A stretch of DNA of 58,070 nt from an uncultured Mycobacteriaceae bacterium (GCA_902826815.1 CADEGF010000048.1:1-58070); one strand, 5' to 3'; numbered from the stretch's first letter, positions 8,995 to 17,427 are shown. The notes: generated by a model not told the origin, from the sequence alone. Translations and numbers: made by a program.

Positions 8995-10791
8995 ATGACA
9001 ACGATCATTCCTCAGCCGTCACACGCGAAACGGGAACCTGGCCAACTGGTGGAAATGGCATGGGATCCCATCACCCGCATCGTCGGGAGTCTCGGCATCT
9101 ATACCAAGATCGACTTCGACAACAGGGAGGTCGTCGAGTGCCACAGCACCTCGTCGATCTTCCGCGGTTACTCGATATTCATGAAGGGCAAGGATCCGCG
9201 CGACGCGCACTTCATCACCAGCCGCATCTGCGGGATCTGCGGTGACAACCACGCGACCTGCTCGTGTTACGCGCAGAACATGGCGTACGGCGTTCAGCCG
9301 CCACACCTGGGCGAGTGGATTGTGAACCTGGGGGAGGCCGCCGAATACATGTTCGACCACAACATCTTCCAAGAGAATCTGGTCGGCGTGGACTACTGCG
9401 AGAAGATGGTTGCCGAAACGAATCCCAGTGTGTTGGCGAAGGCCGAGAACACACAGTCACCGCACGCCGACGCGCACGGGTATCGCACGATCGCTGACAT
9501 CATGCGGGCACTCAACCCGTTCACCGGCGATTTCTACCGCGAAGCCTTGCAGGTCAGCCGGTCGACTCGGGAGATGTTCTGCCTGATGGAAGGCCGGCAT
9601 GTCCATCCATCCACGCTGTATCCGGGCGGTGTCGGTACCGTCGCCACCATCCAGCTGATGACCGACTACATGTCACGGTTGATGCGCTACGTCGAGCTGA
9701 TGAAGAAGGTCGTGCCCATGCACGACGACCTGTTCGACTTCTTCTACGAGGCACTGCCCGGCTACGAGCAGGTCGGTCTGCGGCGCACACTGCTGGGCTG
9801 CTGGGGCTCGTTCCAGGATCCCGAAGTCTGCAACTTCGCCTATAAGGACATGGAGAAGTGGGGTCGCGCGATGTTCGTCACGCCGGGCATCGTCGTCGAC
9901 GGCAAGCTGGTGACCACATCGCTTGTCGACATCAACCTGGGCATCCGGATCCTTTTGGGGAGTTCGTATTACGACGACTGGACCGACCAGGAGATGTTCG
10001 TCAAAACCGATCCGTTGGGCAATCCGGTCGACCGGCGCCATCCGTGGAACCAGCACACCAACCCCAGGCCGCAGAAGCGCGATATGGATGACAAGTACAG
10101 CTGGGTGATGTCACCGCGCTGGTTCGACGGCAAGGACCACCTCGCACTGGACACCGGCGGCGGCCCCCTGGCCCGGCTGTGGGCGACCGCGCTGGCCGGT
10201 CTGGTCGACGTCGGCTATGTCAAGGCGACAGGTCACAGTGTGCAGATCAACCTGCCCAAGACCGCCCTGAAGGGTCCAGTCGAATTCGAGTGGAAGATCC
10301 CGGAGTACGGCAGCAACACGATCGAGCGCAACCGCGCCCGGACGTACTTCCAGGCCTACGCCGCCGCCTGCGCGCTGCATTTCGCCGAGAAGGCGCTGGT
10401 GGAGATTCGGGCGGGACGCACGAAGACGTGGGAGAAGTTCGAGGTTCCCGACGAAGCCATCGGATGCGGTTTCACCGAGGCGGTGCGTGGGGTGCTCAGC
10501 CACCACATGGTGATTCGTGACGGCAAGATTGCGAACTATCATCCGTACCCGCCGACACCGTGGAACGCCAACCCGCGGGACAGCTACGGGACGCCGGGCC
10601 CCTACGAGGACGCGGTGCAGGGCCAGCCGATCTTCGAGGAGAACAACCGGGACAATTTCAAGGGCATCGACATCATGCGCACCGTGCGCAGCTTCGACCC
10701 CTGCCTGCCCTGCGGGGTGCACATGTATCTCGGCGAGGGCAAGACGCTGCAGAAGCTGCACTCCCCCACCCAGTCCGTTACCGGGGAGTGA
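8995..10791 (+). CDS. hhyL: [NiFe]-hydrogenase large subunit, group 1h type
   Basis: A 598-residue catalytic subunit. The L1 motif is RICGICGDNH with Cys79 and Cys82; the L2 motif is DPCLPCGVH with Cys570 and Cys573. These four Cys bind the Ni-Fe centre. A 22-residue tail after His576 should be removed by the HupD-type protease encoded downstream. The GICGDNHATC form of L1 is the pattern I know from the actinobacterial group 1h enzymes. It is separated from the small subunit by 46 bases and is followed immediately by the NifU-domain gene. This is the site of H2 cleavage. Confidence 0.95.
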   Translation: MTTIIPQPSHAKREPGQLVEMAWDPITRIVGSLGIYTKIDFDNREVVECHSTSSIFRGYSIFMKGKDPRDAHFITSRICGICGDNHATCSCYAQNMAYGVQPPHLGEWIVNLGEAAEYMFDHNIFQENLVGVDYCEKMVAETNPSVLAKAENTQSPHADAHGYRTIADIMRALNPFTGDFYREALQVSRSTREMFCLMEGRHVHPSTLYPGGVGTVATIQLMTDYMSRLMRYVELMKKVVPMHDDLFDFFYEALPGYEQVGLRRTLLGCWGSFQDPEVCNFAYKDMEKWGRAMFVTPGIVVDGKLVTTSLVDINLGIRILLGSSYYDDWTDQEMFVKTDPLGNPVDRRHPWNQHTNPRPQKRDMDDKYSWVMSPRWFDGKDHLALDTGGGPLARLWATALAGLVDVGYVKATGHSVQINLPKTALKGPVEFEWKIPEYGSNTIERNRARTYFQAYAAACALHFAEKALVEIRAGRTKTWEKFEVPDEAIGCGFTEAVRGVLSHHMVIRDGKIANYHPYPPTPWNANPRDSYGTPGPYEDAVQGQPIFEENNRDNFKGIDIMRTVRSFDPCLPCGVHMYLGEGKTLQKLHSPTQSVTGE

Positions 10792-10794
10792 TGC

Positions 10795-11745
10795 ATGGGC
10801 CGACCTGGATCGGAAAGTCAGCCAGAAAAGCCAAGTGACTCTGCGGATTTCGCGGGAGACGCGCAATGGCGCGGGGCGGGTGATCGGATCCAGACACTGC
10901 TCGATGCGACCGCAGCGGGCGGCACCATCGCGCGCGAACGCGCCGAGCAGCTCGTCTGCGAGGTGGTTGACGTTTACGGGGCCGGCCTGCACCGGATCAT
11001 CGACCTGGTCGACGACCCGGCCACCCTGGCTCGACTGGTGGCCGATGATCTGGTGGCCAGCCTGCTGTTGGTGCACGGCCTGCACCCGCACGATGTGCAC
11101 CGGCGGGTGTCAGATGCGCTGGACAGCGTGCGGCCCTACCTCGGCTCCCACGGCGGCGACGTGTCCTTGCTCGGCGTCGACGACGGTGTCGTTCGGCTTC
11201 AATTCCAGGGCAGCTGCAAGAGCTGCCCGTCGTCGTCGGTGACACTGGAACTCGCGGTCGAAGACGCGGTGCGGGCCGCCGCGCCCGAGATTTCCTCGAT
11301 CGAAGTCGTCGCCGCAGAACCGGAGCTCACGGCCGCGGTGATTCCCGCCGAATCACTGCTGGCCCGGGTCCACGCCGACGGCCACGGCCCCACCACCTGG
11401 CATCAAGTTCCCGAACTTGGGAAGCTGTCACCCGGCGAGGTCGGGGGGTTTCTCGTCGCCGACACCACCGTGCTTGCCTGCCGCGTCGGGGACCAACTGT
11501 TCGCCTACCGCGACCACTGCCCGGGCTGCGACGGCTCCCTTGCGGGCGCGGCGTTGCATCGCGGCATGGGCGCCAGCGCCGACCCCGTGCTGCGGTGCCC
11601 CCGCTGCCACGCGCATTTCGACGTCGTCCACGCCGGTGCCGGCATGGACCAGCCCGATCTGCACCTCGATCCGATGCCGTTGCTGATCCGCGACGGTGTG
11701 CTGTCCGTCGCCCACCAGGACCTACCGACAGGCCTCTCGGCATGA
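10795..11745 (+). CDS. NifU-domain protein with Rieske-like C-terminal domain, hydrogenase-associated
   Basis: A 316-residue two-domain protein. Residues about 105-175 form an Nfu (NifU C-terminal) domain with the iron-sulfur-binding CKSC pair at Cys141/Cys144. Residues about 200-305 resemble a Rieske ferredoxin fold. Its metal-site motifs are HCPGCDGSL (Cys242, Cys245) and RCPRCHAHFDV (Cys268, Cys271, His272), where a Rieske centre needs CxH and CxxH; the spacing looks more like a four-Cys site. It starts four bases after the large-subunit stop. A role in electron transfer from the hydrogenase or in cluster assembly is likely by position. Confidence 0.82.
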   Translation: MGRPGSESQPEKPSDSADFAGDAQWRGAGDRIQTLLDATAAGGTIARERAEQLVCEVVDVYGAGLHRIIDLVDDPATLARLVADDLVASLLLVHGLHPHDVHRRVSDALDSVRPYLGSHGGDVSLLGVDDGVVRLQFQGSCKSCPSSSVTLELAVEDAVRAAAPEISSIEVVAAEPELTAAVIPAESLLARVHADGHGPTTWHQVPELGKLSPGEVGGFLVADTTVLACRVGDQLFAYRDHCPGCDGSLAGAALHRGMGASADPVLRCPRCHAHFDVVHAGAGMDQPDLHLDPMPLLIRDGVLSVAHQDLPTGLSA

Positions 11746-12371
11746 CGAGTCCCTACGACGTCCTGTCGCGCATCACCAACCGGCGAGCACCCGAGCCTGC
11801 CGGTGAGCGGTGCGAGATGTGTTCGGAGGCGATCGCCGACGAACATCAGCACGTCGTGAATGTCGCGGGCCGGCAACTGATGTGCGTCTGCCGTGGTTGC
11901 TACCTGCTGTTCACCGATGACCATGCCGAGCTTCGGTACCGTTCGGTGCCGGACAGGTATCTGGCGTTTCCCCGGTTCGCGCTGGACCGCCGCGCGTGGG
12001 AAGCACTGCAGATCCCGGTCGGCCTGGCGTTCTTCTTCCGTAACTCCGCGCTCGATCGCACTGTGGCGTTCTACCCCGGGCCGGCGGGCGCCACCGAGTC
12101 GGAGCTGGACCTCGACGCCTGGAACGCCATCAGCGCCGCTGACGCCCGGGTAGGTCTGCTCGCCGACGATGTGGAGGCGCTGCTCGTCCGCGTCCCGGAC
12201 GACGAGGGGAGCCCACCGGAGTGCTACCTGGTTCCGATCGACGCCTGTTACGAGTTCGTCGGCCGGCTCCGGACACTGTGGCGCGGCTTCGACGGTGGGC
12301 AGCAGGCCCGTGAGTACATCGACGGCTTCTTCGCTCAGATCGCCGCGCGCAGCAAGGAACGCGCGCCATGA
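11742..12371 (+). CDS. DUF5947-type hydrogenase-cluster protein
   Basis: A 209-residue protein with no membrane segment. Its N-terminal third has CEMC (about residue 24) and CVCRGC (about residue 50), a likely metal site resembling a zinc ribbon or small iron-sulfur site. The rest (AFPRFALDRRAWEALQIPVG and onwards) matches my memory of the actinobacterial family DUF5947 found beside group 1h hydrogenases. Its start overlaps the previous stop (ATGA) and its end overlaps the next start, so it is tightly coupled. The function is unknown; assembly or electron transfer of the enzyme is a guess from position. Confidence 0.75.
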   Translation: MTSPYDVLSRITNRRAPEPAGERCEMCSEAIADEHQHVVNVAGRQLMCVCRGCYLLFTDDHAELRYRSVPDRYLAFPRFALDRRAWEALQIPVGLAFFFRNSALDRTVAFYPGPAGATESELDLDAWNAISAADARVGLLADDVEALLVRVPDDEGSPPECYLVPIDACYEFVGRLRTLWRGFDGGQQAREYIDGFFAQIAARSKERAP

Positions 12372-13015
12372 GCGACGTGACATTCGCCGTTGTCGACGTG
12401 GCTCCGGAGCCGTACGCCGCCACGCCGGTGCTCATTGCACGCCTTGATGTGAGGGCCAGCGGCGACGAACCGGTGCATGCAATCGCGTTGCGTGCTCAGG
12501 TCCGCATCGAACCCTTGCGTCGCGGCTACTCCGACGATGAGGCCGCGGGGCTGACGGATCTGTTCGGCCCCCGGGAACGCTGGGCATCCACACAACGCAC
12601 GTTCCTGTGGCAGCACTGCGTGGCAATGGTGCCGGGATTCACTGGCCTCACCCAGATCTCGCTGCCGCTGGCATGCACCTATGACTTCGAGGTCACCGCG
12701 GCCAAGTACCTGCATGCGCTGCGTGACGGCCGCGTTCCGCTGCAATTCCTCTTCAGCGGAACGGTATTCGTCAGGGGCGAGCGAGGCTTCGCCGTCCAGC
12801 AGGTGCCATGGGATTGCGAAGACCACTACGATATGCCGGTATCGGTCTGGCGGGACCTCATCCGCCAGCATTACCCGAGCAGCGGCTGGGTGCGACTGGG
12901 CCACGACGCCGTCACTGCACTGGCCGCCTATAAGGCCTCGCATGGTCTGTTGGACTTCGATGAGGCAGTGGCCGCACTGCTGGCTGCGACCTCCGATCGG
13001 GAGGAGGTGCGGTGA
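12368..13015 (+). CDS. DUF6084-type hydrogenase-cluster protein
   Basis: A 215-residue soluble protein of unknown function. The N-terminal half looks beta-rich (VTFAVVDVAPEPYAATPVL; LRAQVRIEPLRR), followed by a mixed segment with FSGTVFVRGERGFAVQQVPW and a helical C-terminus. I place it in DUF6084, recorded almost only in actinobacterial group 1h hydrogenase clusters; this is recognition from memory. It is coupled to both neighbours by four-base overlaps, so the three cluster-specific proteins are probably made in fixed proportion. Confidence 0.72.
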   Translation: MSDVTFAVVDVAPEPYAATPVLIARLDVRASGDEPVHAIALRAQVRIEPLRRGYSDDEAAGLTDLFGPRERWASTQRTFLWQHCVAMVPGFTGLTQISLPLACTYDFEVTAAKYLHALRDGRVPLQFLFSGTVFVRGERGFAVQQVPWDCEDHYDMPVSVWRDLIRQHYPSSGWVRLGHDAVTALAAYKASHGLLDFDEAVAALLAATSDREEVR

Positions 13016-14367
13016 CTGCGAGCTGGGATCGGGTCCGCACCATCGCCGACGCCGTACTGTACGAGGGCTATCTGCTCTACCCGTACCGCGCGTCATCGAG
13101 CAAGAACCAGTCACGCTGGCAGTTCGGTGTTTTGGGACCGCCGGGAGCGGCCGAGGAGGGTATGGGCGAGGACGACACCCTGTCGGCGCAGTTCCTCGTC
13201 GACGTCCCCGCTGCGCTCACCGTGGTGGTCCGGTTCCTTCAACTGCAACGTCGCCAGGCCGAGCGCGATATCGGCGGAGGTCACTTCGAACCGGCGGACG
13301 AACTCACGACGGCCTCCGGGTCGTGGTTGACGTGGGACGAGGCGACCGAATGCGAACTGTCCTTCGGCCCCTTCGAACTCGGGGATCCCATGCAAAGGCG
13401 GACGCTGCCGGTGATCGCACCCGCAGGCACAGATATCGAACCGGTTGACGGTGGCCGGCTGGTCCGAACCCGGCAGGAGGTCCGCGCGACGCTGACCGTC
13501 GGCGTTGAGCGCGATGACGAGTTGCTCCGCGTCACCATCGCCGTGCGCAACACCGGCGCCGCCGCCGCCGACAAGGGCTCTGCGATCGCCACCTCGCTGA
13601 TCGGTACCCACGTCATCACCGAAATCGTTGGTGGGGAATTCATTTCGTTACTCCAGCCGTCGGACGATGCGGTTGCCGCGGCGGCGCGGTGTAAGCAGCA
13701 CCGATGTTTCCCGGTGTTGGCTGGTCGCCCCGGTGAACGTGACCTGCTTCTGATCTCGCCGATCATCCTCTACGACCATCCCGAGGTTGCCCAGGAGAGC
13801 GGCGGCGCACTGTATGACTCCACCGAAATCGACGAGATCCTGACGCTTCGCGTCATGACGATGACCGACGAGGAGAAGGCACAGGCCCGCGCGACTGATC
13901 CCCTGGCGGCGCAGATCATCGACAGGTGCGACGGCATGTCCCCGGAAGACATGCTCGGGCTGCACGGTGTGTTACGAACTCCGCGCACCGACGCAACGCC
14001 GCGGCTGATCCCGGAGGTTCCCGACGGTGTTGATTGGTGGGATCCGTTGGCCGACAACGCTGTCCAACCAGATGTTGATGCGGTGTTGGTGAACGGCGTT
14101 CGTGTCATGCGAGGTAGCCGGGTCCGGCTGCACCCGTCGCGACGTGCCGATGCCCAGGACATCTTCTTCGCAGGAAAGGTCGCCCACGTCACCTCGGTGC
14201 ACGAGGATGTCGAGGGCCACCAGCATGTCGGGGTCGTGGTCGACGATGATCCGGCCGCCGACCTGCACGACTGGTACGGCCGGTACCTGTATTTCGCACC
14301 TGACGAAATCGAGCCTCTCGATTTACAAGAGTTCAGCCCAGAAAGGAGTCCGACATGGAAGCAGTAG
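13012..14367 (+). CDS. Hydrogenase-cluster protein of unknown function (451 aa)
   Basis: A 451-residue soluble protein with a GTG start overlapping the previous stop. The opening ADAVLYEGYLLYPYRASSSK is characteristic of a conserved protein in actinobacterial hydrogenase loci, but I know no assigned reaction. No enzyme motif is clear. The C-terminal quarter includes GSRVRLHPSRRADAQDIFFAGKVAHV, which looks like a small beta-barrel domain and recalls HypC- or NifZ-like folds. Its last codons overlap the start of a 39-residue membrane peptide. A scaffold or assembly role for the hydrogenase is possible but not shown. Confidence 0.72.
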   Translation: MTASWDRVRTIADAVLYEGYLLYPYRASSSKNQSRWQFGVLGPPGAAEEGMGEDDTLSAQFLVDVPAALTVVVRFLQLQRRQAERDIGGGHFEPADELTTASGSWLTWDEATECELSFGPFELGDPMQRRTLPVIAPAGTDIEPVDGGRLVRTRQEVRATLTVGVERDDELLRVTIAVRNTGAAAADKGSAIATSLIGTHVITEIVGGEFISLLQPSDDAVAAAARCKQHRCFPVLAGRPGERDLLLISPIILYDHPEVAQESGGALYDSTEIDEILTLRVMTMTDEEKAQARATDPLAAQIIDRCDGMSPEDMLGLHGVLRTPRTDATPRLIPEVPDGVDWWDPLADNAVQPDVDAVLVNGVRVMRGSRVRLHPSRRADAQDIFFAGKVAHVTSVHEDVEGHQHVGVVVDDDPAADLHDWYGRYLYFAPDEIEPLDLQEFSPERSPTWKQ

Positions 14368-14474
14368 GTTGGGTCGCAACCGTCGTCGTAGCGGTGGTCG
14401 TGGTCGCGGGGGTGGCCGTGGGCCTCGCATCTGTACCGGATGTCCGGCGCTACCTGAAGATGCGGCGCATGTAG
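14355..14474 (+). CDS. 39-residue single-span membrane peptide of the hydrogenase cluster
   Basis: A short gene behind a good ribosome binding site (AAAGGAGT). The product has a hydrophobic segment from about residue 5 to 26 (VGWVATVVVAVVVVAGVAVG) and a basic C-terminus (DVRRYLKMRRM) that would stay in the cytoplasm. It overlaps the end of the preceding gene by 13 bases and precedes the protease gene, so it is part of the operon. It matches the small DUF6893-like proteins seen in these loci. As the only membrane-spanning product in the cluster, it could help anchor the soluble hydrogenase to the membrane or to the quinone pool. Confidence 0.7.
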   Translation: MEAVGWVATVVVAVVVVAGVAVGLASVPDVRRYLKMRRM

Positions 14475-14501
14475 CGCCCTTCGATCGATGATGGCGACGT
14501 T

Positions 14502-14993
14502 GTGACGTCCCAGATCCTGGTGGCCGGTATCGGCAACATCTTCCTCGGTGACGACGGGTTCGGCCCCGAGGTGGTGCGTCGTATGTCCGACCGGTTCACC
14601 GACACGGACGCCGTGCGGGTAGTCGATTACGGCATCCGCGGGATGCACCTGGCCTACGACCTGCTCGACGAATGGGATGCATTGGTGATCATCGACGCGG
14701 TGCCCGACCGGGGATCGCCGGGCACCGTGCATGTCTTCGAGGCCGACCACGAATCGCTGGGCTCGACAACGGCTCTCGATGCCCACGGAATGGATCCGGA
14801 TGCGGTGTTCGCGAGCCTACGCGCCCTGGACGGAAAGCCGCCCCGCACCATCGTCGTCGGGTGCGAGGTCGCCGACATCCAGGACGGCATCGGCCTCAGC
14901 GCCCCCGTCGGCGCCGCGGTTGAAGACGCGATACGGGCCGTCGAGGCGGCGGTGACAATGCTGCGTTCCGCGGATGCGGTGCAGGAGGGCTGA
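14502..14993 (+). CDS. hupD: Hydrogenase maturation endopeptidase (HupD/HycI family)
   Basis: A 163-residue protease with a GTG start. It shows the family start GIGNIFLGDDGFGPEVVRRM with a nickel-sensing acidic residue, a DYGIRGMHLAYDL segment, and an Asp in VIIDAVPDRG. These enzymes check nickel insertion and then cut off the C-terminal tail of the large subunit, here predicted after His576 of the hydrogenase. Its location between the structural genes and the second hypC fits. Confidence 0.93.
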   Translation: MTSQILVAGIGNIFLGDDGFGPEVVRRMSDRFTDTDAVRVVDYGIRGMHLAYDLLDEWDALVIIDAVPDRGSPGTVHVFEADHESLGSTTALDAHGMDPDAVFASLRALDGKPPRTIVVGCEVADIQDGIGLSAPVGAAVEDAIRAVEAAVTMLRSADAVQEG

Positions 14994-14997
14994 AACG

Positions 14998-15285
14998 ATG
15001 TGTCTTGGAATCCCGGGCCAGGTGGTCCGGATGCTGGACGGTTACGGTGGGCAGCTTGCCCTTGTCGACGTGGCAGGCGAGAGCCGCAAGGTGAACATCG
15101 GCATGCTGCCGGATGAGACGTTCACCCCTGGCGACTGGGTCATCATCCACATGGGTTTCGTCGTTGAGAAGACTGATCGGGCCGGTGCCGACCGGGCTCT
15201 GGCAAGCCTCGAACTGATGGGCGCGGGATCGCCTGAAGGAGGCGATCCGGAGTCCCAGCGTGGATTAGACGGTGCGCCGCTCTGA
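14998..15285 (+). CDS. hypC: Hydrogenase maturation chaperone HypC (second copy)
   Basis: A 95-residue HypC/HupF protein beginning MCLGIPGQVVRM, with the conserved Cys2 and the GDWVIIHMGFVVEK segment. The start is four bases after the protease stop. Compared with the copy at 6114 it has a longer, acidic, Gly-rich tail, and the two differ enough to suggest separate tasks. It closes the hydrogenase operon; its stop lies inside the end of a gene on the other strand, a 21-base convergent overlap. Confidence 0.92.
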   Translation: MCLGIPGQVVRMLDGYGGQLALVDVAGESRKVNIGMLPDETFTPGDWVIIHMGFVVEKTDRAGADRALASLELMGAGSPEGGDPESQRGLDGAPL

Positions 15286-15576
15286 GTGCCGGTCGGAATG
15301 TTCAGCCACCCAACGGCTATCCATGTGCCGCACACGACGCTGCTCGAGGACAATCCAGAGGACGCCGAAGACGATCGCAAGCACCGCGACCACCCCGGTC
15401 ATCAGGGTGTATTCGCGTTCGTTGTAGGCGACGGAGGCAATACAACCGACCAGCGAAATCACCCCGAGTGCGATTGACAGGAAGCCCGGCCAGCAATAGC
15501 CGTCAATGAACGACTCGCCTGCGTGCTGATGGGTCGTGCGGAAGTGATCAACGGGATCGCGGTGCGCTTTACTCAT
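15265..15576 (-). CDS. UsfY-like small membrane protein
   Basis: A 103-residue protein starting at an ATG behind GGAGG. An upstream in-frame extension to 15693 exists but lacks a ribosome binding site and conservation. The opening (DPVDHFRTTHQHAGESFIDG) matches my recollection of UsfY, a mycobacterial protein encoded near sigF. Two membrane segments follow (FLSIALGVISLVGCIASVAY and YTLMTGVVAVLAIVFGVLWIV), then a charged tail. The function is unknown; relatives are often sigma-F or stress regulated. It converges with and overlaps the second hypC, so transcripts of the two may form an antisense pair. Confidence 0.72.
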   Translation of the reverse strand: MSKAHRDPVDHFRTTHQHAGESFIDGYCWPGFLSIALGVISLVGCIASVAYNEREYTLMTGVVAVLAIVFGVLWIVLEQRRVRHMDSRWVAEHSDRHSERRTV

Positions 15577-15809
15577 TGCGCCTCCAATGTCGAGGTAACG
15601 AAGAATCAAACCAGCCGCCTGGCAACGCTGCGAAACGGCGTACGCGCGACCACAACTCGCGTCATCGAGAGGATGCACGAGCGGTGTAGTCACCCAAGTA
15701 CGGCAGAAAGCATCGCGCGTCGAGCGACAACCTCCATCCCCTTGAAGGGTGATTGCGCGGGTGTCGCAGCAGTTAGGCTGGTTGTTCGGTTCGGCATCGG
15801 GAGCGGCTC

Positions 15810-17336
15810 GTGGTCACGTTAGACCGACTGGTGAATGTGTTGGGGAGCTACGGCGTCCGATTGCGTTTCTGCCCGATACCGCGGTCCACGGAGCTGCGCA
15901 GCGTCATCCTGCACGAGGTGACCGACGATCGCACGGTTATCGGCGACGTGTTGCTCGGCATCGGCGCCCGCTCAGTCAAAGAAGCGGTGCGCTGGGCGGC
16001 CTCGGCGCACGCGGTTGTCGTGCTGATTCGCGGCGGCGACGACGACACCACGTTCGATGGCGCGGACGAAGGCGTCGCGGTGATGGCGGTGGACCCGGCG
16101 GTGTCGTGGAGTGAATTGGCTGCAGTCATCTACGGCTTGGTGATGGAAGGCCGCGAAACCGAATCCGGCCGTGGCCCAACGGATCTGTTCGCGTTGGCCG
16201 ACAGCCTGGCGGACGCCATCGGAGGTGCGGTCACCATTGAGGACCGGCTGGCTCGGCTGCTGGCGTATTCGAAGCTGCAGGAACACGCCGACCCGGCTCG
16301 GCTGGCGACCATCGTGGGCCGCCAAGCACCGGAGCAATTGCGCGCACTTTTCGATGCCCGGGGGGTGTTAGCACATCTGGCGGCCTCCGACGATCCGTTG
16401 TTTGTCGCCGAGGACTCCGAACTGGGCTTGACCGGGCGCATGGTGGTGGCGGTGCGCTCGGGGCGAGAGCTGATGGGGTCGATATGGGTGGCGTGCCCGG
16501 CGCCGTTGGGCGGGACCGCGCGCACGGCATTGGCCGACGGTGCCCGCACGGTCGCCCTGCACCTGTTGCGCTCCCGCGCCAGCGCCGACCTGGAGCGCCA
16601 GGTCGAGTCCGAACTGGTGATCCGGTTGTTGGAGGGCACCGCCGATGCCGCGACGGCGGCCAGCAGACTGGGCCTTCCGCACAGCCCGTTACGGGTGATC
16701 GCGGTCCAGGCGTTCATCGGCGCCCAACGCGACGCCGCATTGCTGGTGGCATTCGAGCGCGCCACCACCGGATTCGGGTGGTCCCGGCCCGGGCGCAGTG
16801 CGCTGGCGGGCAACACCGTCTACACCCTTCTGCCCGGCGAGCAGGCGGAGCCAGCGCGGGGCTGGGTCAGCGGTCTGCGCGCGGCCCTCCCCGACGGTAT
16901 GACCATGGTGGCCGGGATCAGCGGCGCCGCGCTGGTGACAGAACTGGCCAGCGCACGCCATGAGGCCGACGAGTGTCTGGCGCTGCACGAGGGCTTCCGG
17001 CCCCGCGCAGCGCCCGCGGTCTACGACGAGTCGTGGGACGACATCCTGCTACAGCGGCTGCGCGCCGCTGCGCGGTCGGGTCGCGCCCCGGACCGCGGTC
17101 CGGTGGCCGAGTTGCGCCGCCACGACGGCGCCCACGCCACCGAGTACGTGGCGACGCTGCAGGCCTGGCTGGCGGCCCAGGGCGACCCCACCGAGGCCGG
17201 CGAGCGGTTGGGAATCCACGAGAACACCGTGCGATACCGGCTGCGCAAGATGGCCGAGATCGCCAACCTGCAACTGGACGACGCCAGAAAGCGGCTGGCC
17301 ATGACGATCGAACTCGCGGCCAGCGACAGCGACTGA
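15810..17336 (+). CDS. PucR/CdaR-family transcriptional regulator
   Basis: A 508-residue regulator with a GTG start. The N-terminal third resembles the PucR sensory domain, the middle has a GGDEF-like segment (SELVIRLLEGTADAATAASRLGLP onward), and the C-terminus has the PucR helix-turn-helix (AGERLGIHENTVRYRLRKMAEIANL, about residues 465-490). Regulators of this family control purine, proline, alanine or GABA use in response to the substrate. The downstream DadA-like amino-acid dehydrogenase gene suggests an amino-acid or amine signal. The stop is just upstream of one copy of a conserved promoter block that recurs before the DadA-like gene, making this protein the natural candidate to bind it. 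Confidence 0.85.
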   Translation: MVTLDRLVNVLGSYGVRLRFCPIPRSTELRSVILHEVTDDRTVIGDVLLGIGARSVKEAVRWAASAHAVVVLIRGGDDDTTFDGADEGVAVMAVDPAVSWSELAAVIYGLVMEGRETESGRGPTDLFALADSLADAIGGAVTIEDRLARLLAYSKLQEHADPARLATIVGRQAPEQLRALFDARGVLAHLAASDDPLFVAEDSELGLTGRMVVAVRSGRELMGSIWVACPAPLGGTARTALADGARTVALHLLRSRASADLERQVESELVIRLLEGTADAATAASRLGLPHSPLRVIAVQAFIGAQRDAALLVAFERATTGFGWSRPGRSALAGNTVYTLLPGEQAEPARGWVSGLRAALPDGMTMVAGISGAALVTELASARHEADECLALHEGFRPRAAPAVYDESWDDILLQRLRAAARSGRAPDRGPVAELRRHDGAHATEYVATLQAWLAAQGDPTEAGERLGIHENTVRYRLRKMAEIANLQLDDARKRLAMTIELAASDSD

Positions 17337-17346
17337 CGATGCGCGC

Positions 17347-17427
17347 TGTCGAAACACGACAAAGCGCCGCGGCCCCGTTGTCTGGTTGTGGCAAACCATC
17401 CGAGGGCCGGCTGCACCACGATGGAGA
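17347..17427 (+). promoter_or_regulatory. Conserved promoter/operator block, copy A
   Basis: Three half-sites occur in fixed array: TGTC (17347), GACAA (17358-17362) and TTGTC (17378-17382), followed by GCAAAC (17391-17396) and the string GCACCAC-N-ATGGAGA ending at 17427. The same array with the same spacing lies before the DadA-like gene (offset exactly 1248 bases, no gaps; about 55 of 81 positions identical by my count). It ends 36 bases before the start of the Rv1733c-like gene. Shared spacing points to a common regulator, most simply the adjacent PucR protein. Confidence 0.65.

Noticed and set aside
10111-11100. 329-codon minus-strand frame under the hydrogenase large subunit
   Set aside because: Antisense of confident hydrogenase genes; no domain.
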